DNA from: Panicum virgatum
Lineage: Eukaryota; Streptophyta; Magnoliopsida; Poales; Poaceae
NCBI RefSeq assembly: GCF_016808335.1
Contig: NC_053146.1
Location: forward strand, 24,484,637 to 24,548,636
DNA: 64,000 nucleotides
Direction of reading: 5' to 3'
In this document: one piece after another, positions 56,066 through 64,000 of the stretch
Position numbering within the stretch: position 1 is the first letter of the stretch
Layout of the letters: every line of letters starts with the position of its first letter
The notes under the pieces: generated by a model
What the model was told of the DNA's origin: nothing
Database searches by the model: none
What the model saw: only the letters and a program-made list of their open reading frames with translations
Position numbers and translations under genes: made by a program

Positions 56066-56123
56066 TTATGGTGGTTGATGCTCGAGATCCCTTATTCTAT
56101 CGCTGTCCTGACCTTGAGGCACT
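56066..56123 (+). pseudogene. LSG1-like GTPase exon fragment
   Basis: The stretch reads LLMVVDARDPLFYRCPDLE, characteristic of the large-subunit GTPase LSG1 (circularly permuted GTPase of 60S ribosome export), where it precedes the G4 NKAD motif. Nothing else of LSG1 follows, so this is an isolated fragment. Confidence 0.6.
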
Positions 56124-56376
56124 GCTTATTGTGTTTTCATTCAAATTATTTTAATTACCAATGGAATAGCTTGTAAGCCAACCAAGATGGTTGTAGTGTA
56201 TCCCCACTTGAAGTATGTTCAATTTTAGACAACGTGCACTTGCACTTTTATTAGTAATATTTCTACATGGGTTTTTCATAGTTCTGTCTTCATCGGTATT
56301 GCTATCCATGTTTTGGCAATTGCTACCCAACTGGATGGCTATGACATCCATTCCTGAAGTCATTGCTATACATTTT

Positions 56377-56872
56377 GTTGGAGTTCACATGAGCAGATCT
56401 ACACAGTGAACATATAATATGGTATGCTATAGTACAAAATTTTTGCTATACATTTTGAGCTATTCATTTCTATAATTCATTCCAATAATTCAAAACTATA
56501 GTTTATATGGTCCAATTGCGGTGAATTTTTTATGCTGGCCTAACCATTGTATGCTTAAATGGTAGTAAAAAATTCATACTTGTTGGATCATATATAACTT
56601 AGTTATAATTTAACAAGCATAAACCCTAAATAAATCTATAACTATGTAATACATGATCCAATGAGTATGAAATATTTACTACAGTTCAAGCAAACAATAA
56701 TTAGTTCACCATAAAAATTTCACCATAGTTGAACTATAGAAACTGCAGTTATAAATTATTCTAATTAGTTACAGAAAATAATAGAGAAAAATCTACAGTA
56801 AAACAAATTGTATTAAAACATATCTTATTATATGTTCACTATGTAGTTCTGCTCATATGGAGTTCAACAACA
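56377..56872. mobile_element. MITE-like inverted repeat element (~496 bp)
   Basis: The left arm TTGGAGTTCACATGAGCAGA followed by CTACACAGTGAACATATAA is mirrored at 56826-56872 (TTATATGTTCACTATGTAG, TGCTCATATGGAGTTCAACA). The interior also has inverted GGATCATATATAACT / ATACATGATCC parts. Superfamily and target duplication were not determined. Confidence 0.55.
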
Positions 56873-57077
56873 TTGGATTTTTCCATTTTATGATTTTTCA
56901 ATAATTCATTGAAAATAAATAAAAAATACAAAATACAAAACCACCATCCAAAACCGTTTGAGGGGGTTATTTGTCCGGTTTTGGAAAGGTTGGGGTGTGG
57001 AATATCCAGTTTTATAGATTGGGGGATTAAATAGTCTATTGCCGATAGGTGGAGGGTTTATGTAGACTTTTTTCAAT

Positions 57078-57710
57078 AAATCAAGGTTGCCCGGACCCCA
57101 ACAATTCTTAGACAAACTCACTCATGGAAAGGCCCAATCTCTTTAAAAGACTATTCCAATAGAGGAAGCGTGGCTCTCCATTTTAATGTGACTTCCTCCT
57201 CCCAAGCTAAACAAGGTGGGACTAGTCTAATAGGGGAAGGGTGGCTCTCCCTTTTAAGGTGATTTTCTCCTCCCAATCTAAGCAAGGTGGAATTATTCAG
57301 AGGCTCACACGGTCGATGCCCAACTACAACTGGGCCACTTGGCCCCTTTGTTGCGTCTTCTGCTTAATAGTGGAGGATGTCCTCAACACTCCCACCCCCT
57401 TAAGCAATGCCCAGCTCTGATACCAATGATGAATTTGGTTCAGGTGGGGTTGGCTGAGGGCCAATTAATTAAGGTTTCTCAGATCCCAATAGTTTTTAGG
57501 CACACCCACTCGGAGAAAGGCCCAATCTCTCTAAAAGACTAGTCCAATAAGGCAAGGGTGGCTCTCCCTTTCAAGGTGTCTTCCTCCTCTCAAGCTAAGC
57601 TAGGTGGGATTATTCAGAGGCTCACACGATCGCCGCCCAATTACAATAGGGCCACATGGCCCCGTTTTTGCGTCTTTGCCAGCGGTTAATAGTGGAGGAT
57701 GTCCTCATCA
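57078..57710 (-). mobile_element. TRIM (terminal-repeat retrotransposon in miniature)
   Basis: On minus: LTR 57427-57710 (284 bp, TGATGAGGACATCCTCCACT...AATTCATCA), primer site TGGTATCAGAGC (57414-57425), then 10-25 nt on a polypurine tract AAGGGGGTGGGAG (57389-57401), then a second LTR starting TGTTGAGGACATCC at 57388 and truncated near 57078. The second LTR has an internal ~58-bp duplication (ACCTTGCTTAGATTGGGAGG / ACCTTGTTTAGCTTGGGAGG). No coding capacity, as is typical of TRIMs. Confidence 0.75.
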
Positions 57711-57863
57711 GAAGGGTCCCTGTCCGCCCTTATATAGTCTAAGGGGACATTGTTACATGGAAATCTTTGCCGAATACTAGTTAAGGAGTCCTACCCAATG
57801 TTTATCGGGTAGTTTCCTTCTATTTGGCTAGCCCTACCTCTGTACAAGTAGTTACAAAAAGTG

Positions 57864-58366
57864 TGTTGACACTAATATGCGCCAAATACACTCGAATGCA
57901 CTAGAATGTGCGAACAATCATCAAAATGATGAACACCAACGATGCCCTGGGTGAACCGGTCTGACCGGTCGGTGCAGAACACCGCATGAAACCTAGAAAC
58001 ACGAACTCAGGAGGGACCCCGTTGGAACTCGCGGTGCAAGGGCTGCTCTGAGATCGGCTGGTTTGGAAAAGCCTTCAAACGTTGCAGGGACATAGGAAGA
58101 ACAACAATTAGGGTTTGGAAAAGGCTAGGGTTCGAAAGAAACAAAAGTAATCTAAATGTATTGATTCGATTGGGTATATCCTCAATCAGCCTTAGCCTTC
58201 ATATATATATGTCGGGGAAGTCGTACCCCTTCCAAGTCGGTTTACACAAGGATTCTAAAAATAAAACAAAGACTACTCGAATTACAACTGGGCAGACCGA
58301 TATGACTAGTCGGCCCGACCGGTCAGAATGGTCGGCCACTGACCCTGCCAATTTTGGCTGTCAACA
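57864..58366 (-). mobile_element. 3' LTR of the Ty3 (Tat-type) element on minus
   Basis: On minus it starts TGTTGACAGCCAAAATTGGC after a PPT (AGCAGGGGGCC, 58370-58380) and ends TAGTGTCAACA. The start, CGGTCTGACCGGT motifs and end resemble the LTRs of the gag-only element at 26854-30873; the middle has diverged. The 150 bp to its left is a piece of yet another LTR (GACTATATAAGGGCGG on minus). Confidence 0.7.
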
Positions 58367-58504
58367 TATGGCCCCCTGCTTATTGGTGAGTTTTACAAGC
58401 CAAAAGGCAAGTTCTAAAATCTAGCCTGATATACATGTATTATTCAGGTTACACAGGCCTAAAACAAAACTAAGGGCGATATCCAATACCGGCCTTCTGC
58501 ATTC

Positions 58505-59937
58505 TCATGCACTTTGACACACGCTGGGATAATATTTCTTCAAGTACCTCCCATTGATAGCTTTAGGTAGACGCTCCCCTTGCATTGTCTCCATCATATA
58601 TGAATTCTCAGAGGTAACCTTGACAATCTTGTATGGGCCCTCCCAACATGGCGACCATTTGCCAAACTTATTGCTTTTCATCCCAAGAGGCAAAATTGTC
58701 TTCCAAACTAGATCTCCAACCTGAAAAATATAATTTTTACCTTCCTGTTGTAAGCTCTGGCTATCCGAAGCTTGTCCTTCTCAATTTCCTTTAGAGCCCT
58801 CAAACGCTTGTTAGTTACTTCATAAATATTATCCATCATCAAGTCATAGTAATCAACAGCAGAAAGGTCATTTTGTTTAGCCAATCTATAAGCATCCAAA
58901 TTTACCTCAACGTGCAAAACGGCCTCCCTTGACCATACACAAGCTCAAAAGGAGTAACGTTAGTAGCACCATATAGAGATATGCAATGAGCCCATAATGC
59001 TTCAGATAACACTTCATGCCACCTCCTATGACTTTCTACTATTTTCTTCTTGATAAGTTTGATCAAAATCTTATTACTTGACTCGGCCTGTCCATTGGCC
59101 TGAGCGTAATATGGAGATGAATTGAGCAATTTAATCTTGCAAGATTCGGCAAAAGCACGCACCTCTTTTGATATAAATGAAGAACCTTGATCCGTTCTCA
59201 ATGTTTGTGGAATACTGAATCTATGAATAATATGCTCGGTGATGAACTCAATTATCTCCGTGTGTGTCATATTTTTCAAAGGAACTGCTTCGGTCCACTT
59301 ATATAAATAATCTGTAGCAACCAACACGAAGCGATGCCTCTTTGAAGATGAAGGATTAATTTGTCCAATGAAATCCAACCCCCAACCTCGAAACAACCAT
59401 GGTTTCAAAATAGGATACATCAACGCAGCGGGCACCAATTGCAAATCACCAAACCGCTGGCACATTAACATCATTTATAATATTTGAAACAATCAGACAT
59501 CATGGTAGGCCAATAAAAACCGGCTCTTGTAAGCAACCACTTCATCTTGGGAGCCGATTGATGAGTACCACAAATACCTTCATGAACCTCGCCCATAGCA
59601 ACTCTGGCCTGATCCGAGCCCAAACATTTGAGAAGAAAATCTTCTGCAGTTCGACGGTAAAACTCATCGTCAATCAAAACATATTTAAAAGCGAAACTTT
59701 GAATATTTCCCTCTCCTCCACGACCAGAATCTCTTAAATAAGATATAAGAGGAACCCTCCAATCCTAATCTTCACGCCCATGGATTGCAAGAATTCCAAG
59801 CCAAACAGAAGTGCTTCATATTCAATTTGATTATTTGTACATTCTTCTTCTAATCGGTTTGAAAACTCAAAAACAAAACCATTCGGAGAAATAAGAACAA
59901 CACCAATTCCTTGACCATCATTACAAACCAATCCATC
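58505..59937 (-). pseudogene. Ty3 pol remnant: RNase H, zinc-binding and integrase
   Basis: On minus from 59937: an RNase H piece beginning at TDGLVCNDGQGIGVVL with NNQIEYEALLFGLEFL; an internal deletion near 59755; the integrase N-domain (HEGICGTHQSAPKMKWLLTR, AGFYWPTM); a frameshift near 59474; the DDE core (VATDYLYKWTEAVPL, LRTDQGSSFISKEVRAFAES, YYAQANGQAESSNKILIKLI); then two more frameshifts (near 58910 and 58700) and the C-terminal GKWSPCWEGPYKIVKV, stop at 58505. The core D, D and E are present. Gag, protease and RT are missing: an LTR (59938) cuts the RNase H at its first Asp. Confidence 0.8.
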
Positions 59938-60363
59938 TGTCAGACCCGGGGCACCCAGGGCAATGGGACTGCTTATAGGCATAGAATGTTCTAGAGTAAG
60001 AGATAGATCATGGATGTACCTTATCTCTCTTGTAACTACCTGAATAGGCATAGAACTAGCTGCAGTACAAAGGAAACTACCCGATTGTGTTGTAGTAGGA
60101 CTCCAACTGTACTAGGCTAGGACTTTCCATGTAACCCTGTCACCCCGAATATATAAGGGCGGGCAATGACCCCCTCGAAACAACATCAATACCTAAGGCA
60201 ATACAAACAACCACACATGACGTAGGGTATTACGCAACTCGCGGCCCGAACCTGTCTAATTCTTTGTGTTCCTTGCACCATCGAGTTCCAGAGCAGTCGA
60301 TCCCTACCTACAGACCTTACTGCTATGGGCATCCCTGAGCAGGCTTGGCGGTAAACACCGACA
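59938..60363 (+). mobile_element. 5' LTR of a Tat-type element (426 bp)
   Basis: TGTCAGACCCGGGGC...GGTAAACACCGACA. It matches the LTR at 11204-11619. CCGAATATATAAGGGCGG near 60145 is the TATA region. A primer site follows immediately. Confidence 0.8.
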
Positions 60364-60365
60364 GC

Positions 60366-60383
60366 TGGCGCGCCAGGTAGGGG
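60366..60383 (+). promoter_or_regulatory. primer binding site of the Tat-type element
   Basis: TGGCGCGCCAGGTAGGGG, 2 nt after the LTR, is a primer-site form I associate with grass Ty3 elements; the tRNA was not determined. Confidence 0.6.
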
Positions 60384-60409
60384 ATTCGGTGAGTTCATCG
60401 GTGAATTCA

Positions 60410-61528
60410 ATGGACGAATCAAGCGACGCCAACAACGTGCCTAAAGGCACAACCCTTGTTTTCGGTGCCAGGGCTTGCACTACTGACGGATCGGGCGGCT
60501 TCTCCAGACACATTGTCACACCCAACTCGCCTAAACCGAAAACCACCCTCCAACCCGCCGAAATCTGCAAGACTGCAGAACTCGACGGAAAGCAAGCTCC
60601 ACCCGAGCTTAGCTCGGGTATTCTAGAAAACGTATCGACTTCAACTCAAACTCTCGAGTTAACTGAGTCTGATACAAACTCTAACTCCAAAAATTTACAA
60701 TTTTCTGAAACCCTCGGAAAATACCTGACTCATCTCAAGTCAATCAAACGCCCCAAGATCGACAATTCAGAACTAGTCGATGGAGTAGATCGAGTTTCAC
60801 GATCAATAGTGGGATGCATTAAACTTGCAGAATCTGCTCTTGGCCCATCAAAAACACTGCAGAACCCAGAGGCACTAAACCCACCACAGGAACGGTCGGA
60901 TGATATACTCTCTAGAGTCGATCGAGTAGATTCTATGCTCGTCGACTATATTAAGATGGCTGAAGGCAATCTACAAAACAAGAAGCAGAAATTGGGAGGA
61001 GGAATCTGCGGGAAATCTGGAAGGACAAACCCCCGGCTTGTTCGTATGGGACTGTCTTTCTCCAGGAAACCTCAGAATCCTTCACCGAAACCTGCTCCCA
61101 ATCGGATCCCTCAACCAGCCGAATCCTTATTCGATCAGGACTTTGATCAATTCATGAACAGCCTCGACAACTTTGAACCATTCGATGATCTCGAAGACTG
61201 GTCTGACAGCGTTGATCTGTTCATGGACGCTATGGCTCAACCGCCCCAGAATGCTGATGCCCTCTAGGAACTCGCCAAGCTCAAAAAGGGAAAATCCAAA
61301 GCCCCAGAACAATCCAGCAAGTCAATTTTCGACAAACCCTGGATTAAGGAGCCTGAAGGACTGACTCGTACTCAATCATGGCTACATTGGATGAACGAGA
61401 ACGCCCTCTGCGTAGAAATGGGCATACCGCTTCACGCTCACCCAGAGCACACATACTCTAAGATCTGTGGATTAACCGATTCCGACTCCGAGTACTCCTC
61501 TGACCCGGAGGATGAACTGGACGACCTG
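60410..61528 (+). pseudogene. N-terminal gag region of the Tat-type element, truncated
   Basis: The ATG at 60410 opens MDESSDANNVPKGTTLVFGA; an amber stop at 61265-61267 interrupts and the same frame continues (ELAKLKKGKSKAPEQSSKSI, PEHTYSKICGLTDSDSEYSS) until a TGTAACACCC LTR piece starts at 61529. No Gag core or zinc knuckle is reached. Assignment as gag rests on its place after LTR and primer site. Confidence 0.55.
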
Positions 61529-62794
61529 TGTAACACCCTAATTTAAATTTCAGTATTTAATAATAAATTTAATTGGCTTTATTTAATTTTCTAAGGTTTA
61601 TTATGCTTAGCCTTGCATTTAATCTAATTTTGTTTCATAAGTAAATAAATAAAAATTCTTAGGTCAACATGTTGTGCATTCATGCTGGTGCATAATTTTA
61701 TTTGATTGAGTATGGTTTGAATTCAAATTCAAATTTGAATTCAAATAGGTTTAGTTTGGTTTGAAATAGGAAATAGAGAAGAAAAGGAAATAGAAAACCC
61801 AGCCCAACCGAACCCAAACCCAGGTAGCAGCCCAACCGGCCCATGGCCATCCTTTTCTTTCCTCGGCGCCAGCCCAACCCGCGGCTCACTTCTCTTCCCG
61901 AGCTTGGCCCGCGGTCTCCCGTTTCCTCCCACGCTCCAGCCCAGCTCGCCCACGTCCCCGTTTCCGCCGCTGACAAACACGGGCCCACTTGTCGGCGCTC
62001 CCTTCCGCACAGCGCAACGCGCTCGCCCGCTCTGCCGCTGACCAGCGCTGGCCCACAGGTCAGGGTCCTCTTCCTCCTTCCTTTTCTGCTCCATGCAACG
62101 GCTGTACTCGAGATCACCAGCGCAACTGCCGGGGATCCCCGTCCTCAAATGCTCTCCGCAATCACCGGCTCCACTGCCCTTAAACCTCGCCCTCGCCTCC
62201 CTCTGCACCTCATCCCCATCACAGCCGCCACGCCCGAACCCTAGCCATACTTTCTGCTTTTCCCCGCCGGCGCAAGTTCACTGCGCCGCCGTGAACTCAC
62301 CACAACACCGCCTCCTAGCCCCAGACAAACCGCGCAGCAGCACCACCTCGACACCTGGAAGCTTCACGAGGCCCCAATCTCGACCCCGACCCTCTGCGTT
62401 GCCGGGAATCGCACGGCGGGCAGCTCAGGTGAGCTCAGACCGCCATGGCGATTCCACGCCGCCAGAGCATTTCAAACCGCCCTGACCACCGTGGTTCCTT
62501 CGCAGGACCACCACGCGCTGAACCATGGAGACCAGGAGCCCGGAAACCTCCTGCATCGACTCCTCCGCGAGCTCCGCCCCACCTCCGCTGCTGGTCCTCG
62601 TCGCCGACCGCCCTGCACCGCCACACTGCTCGAATCCGAGCCCTGGTGAGCATCTACCGAACCCCCTCTAGCTTCTGCGCCCGTTAACTAGATATGTAGG
62701 CTGCTCGTGTGGCACGAACACCGCACGCCGGCGATGCTCTGCCACGCCGTGCTGCCTCCACCGCCGAGCTCCACGCTCCGGCCGTCCCCGACCC
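61529..62794 (+). mobile_element. partial TGTAACACCC-type Ty3 LTR, 1.27 kb
   Basis: Starts TGTAACACCCTAATTTAAAT and matches 42657-43000 at its start. A long GC-rich block (61850-62690) follows, like that in the complete 2.8-kb solo LTR at 6065-8871. It is cut at 62795 by the LTR copy B. Long ORFs on both strands here are composition artefacts. Confidence 0.65.
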
Positions 62795-64000
62795 TGTTGT
62801 CGGTCGAAACCCACCGGTGAGCAGCGACAGGCAACACGAAGAGCCAGGAGGTCGCTGGGGCGCTGGCAGGCACTGCTCCCTCATCGACGGCCCGCAATTC
62901 CGTCACGCGCCCGGAGAATGTATGGAAAGCCGGGTGTGCCACCTGACCTATACCCGATCAGGAGGGTGCGAACGTGCTCCAAACAGTTTCCTGCATACAA
63001 AGACACGTGTAAATGTAAGTCCGAGCCGTGGTCGGCTCCCCGGGACGACTCTTGCATCGGCTTTAAAGAGCCGATCGAGTCCCGGTGTCAGATTGGATCT
63101 GTGTCTATCCAGATATTGATGAATAAAGCAAATAACTATAAAAAACTGCTTCAATTAAATCTAGTTAATCTAATCCACGATGGTAACAGCTTCACTGCTA
63201 GATCAGAACATCCTACGCGTGACTAGGCCTAATGAACATAACAGACAACTAAACCACAACCCAAAACAGAGGCCTAAGAACTAGCAAGAGCCGATTCCCG
63301 GAACAATCCCTATCAAGGCTAAGATAAAGCATCTATTACACCACCGGATCATCCAATCCGTTTTTAAGGCCTAACCTTGCAGATATTACGCCAACTCTTA
63401 AGATAAGAGCAAATCATAACAGATCAGATCTACTAGACATAAAAGAAGCAGGGTGTTACCTCTGTGCAACTAATTCTATGCGACAAGAACCAGCATGAGA
63501 TTGAAACGTGACTGCACAGAGACAACATGGTATTCGTAGATGATAAGTAACGAAGCACAACAGATCTACTAAAAGCCATGCTACGAACATCAGGATAACT
63601 AGTACTACTCGCCATCAAAAATGCTTCAGTACGAGTAATACCAAGGTAAAAGTAAGAACAATACTGCCCTGATCGCAAGAAGCGATCAGGGCAGCATGGC
63701 ACTTACTTGGATGAAACCCTAGAATTAGGGGTGGCGGTGCGCCGAGGTTTGTTGTGGTGGAGACACCCGCCGTGTGTAAACGAATGCCGTCATCTTTATT
63801 CAATAGCATATGGGTACATATTTATAGTCCGGAGACTTCTTGCCATGCAAGGCAACCTCTAAACTCTTTCCTAAACGAAGACTAGAGATAGATTACAACT
63901 CAATAAAGACTCGAAGATTAGATAACATGATCTGGACTCTTCCCTCCACCAGTCAAGATCTTCATGAAGCTTCCAAATATCAGACGAAACATGCCGTATA
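62795..64000 (-). mobile_element. LTR of the left-edge Ty3 family, copy B (inverted, runs off the window)
   Basis: Reverse complement of 1360-2575 over its visible 1,206 bp, starting TGTTGTCGGTCGAAACCCAC on plus. Some indels separate the copies. No primer site follows its end on minus, so it is a solo or 3' LTR. Only ~10 bp should be missing at the right edge if it has the length of copy A. Confidence 0.75.

Noticed and set aside
1..64000. CRISPR arrays, bacterial operons, riboswitches or phage genes
   Set aside because: All recognisable coding is eukaryotic with GT-AG introns; the regular repeats present are transposon arms, minisatellites or microsatellites.

Overview
The window reads as nuclear DNA of a grass (Poaceae; a panicoid is plausible, but the species is not resolved). 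Evidence: Stowaway-type MITEs with TA target duplications, a CACTA MITE, a tRNA-derived SINE, Tat-lineage Ty3 retrotransposons with antisense ORFs, copia polyproteins, a GC-rich 5' coding end in an F-box gene, and plant splice sites. No bacterial or organellar genes were seen. Three host-type loci stand in a mass of nested transposable elements.

Layout. 1-11.6 kb: remains of two Ty3 elements whose internal regions carry antisense genes (PPT/LTR at 1343-2575 and 11192-11619). A minus-strand gag-only derivative with an ~815-bp LTR (2576-5307) lies between them, and a 2.8-kb solo LTR (6065-8871, TSD agttc) splits one antisense gene. 12-18.2 kb: MITEs, CACTA pieces and a SINE. 18.5-20.1 kb: an intact single-exon F-box/LRR gene of the SKIP2/VFB type, with nested Stowaway MITEs just upstream. 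20-26.5 kb: flank with MITEs and a foldback element. 26.6-31.1 kb: a gag-only LTR retrotransposon (26854-30873, TSD ggagg) inside a probable older LTR. 31.5-37.4 kb: a Mutator-like element with ~172-bp GC-rich inverted ends, carrying broken plant-mobile-domain and GRF zinc-finger genes but no transposase. 37.4-43.9 kb: a copia element fused, through a piece of a Ty3 LTR, to the tail of a different copia family.

44.3-47.4 kb: a type I inositol-polyphosphate 5-phosphatase of the CVP2/CVL1 type. Both catalytic motifs are intact, but it lacks its N-terminal exon and carries a one-base frameshift. 49.7-52.2 kb (minus): an ERI1-like DEDDh exonuclease with a C-terminal GRF zinc finger. It has an amber codon and is split inside the finger by a 1,232-bp LTR element with two unlike LTRs (49865-51096, TSD agggg). 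52.4-57.7 kb: CACTA debris, unidentified exon-like fragments, a Helitron 3' end, an LSG1-like fragment, MITEs and a TRIM. 57.9-64 kb: a four-layer nest (Ty3 pol on minus; a Tat-type LTR plus gag; a Ty3 LTR piece; and an LTR matching the one at 1360-2575 in inverted orientation).

The F-box gene is the only gene here that looks intact. The two other host-type genes are damaged by, or lie against, transposon insertions. All family names come from recognised motifs and were not checked by database search.
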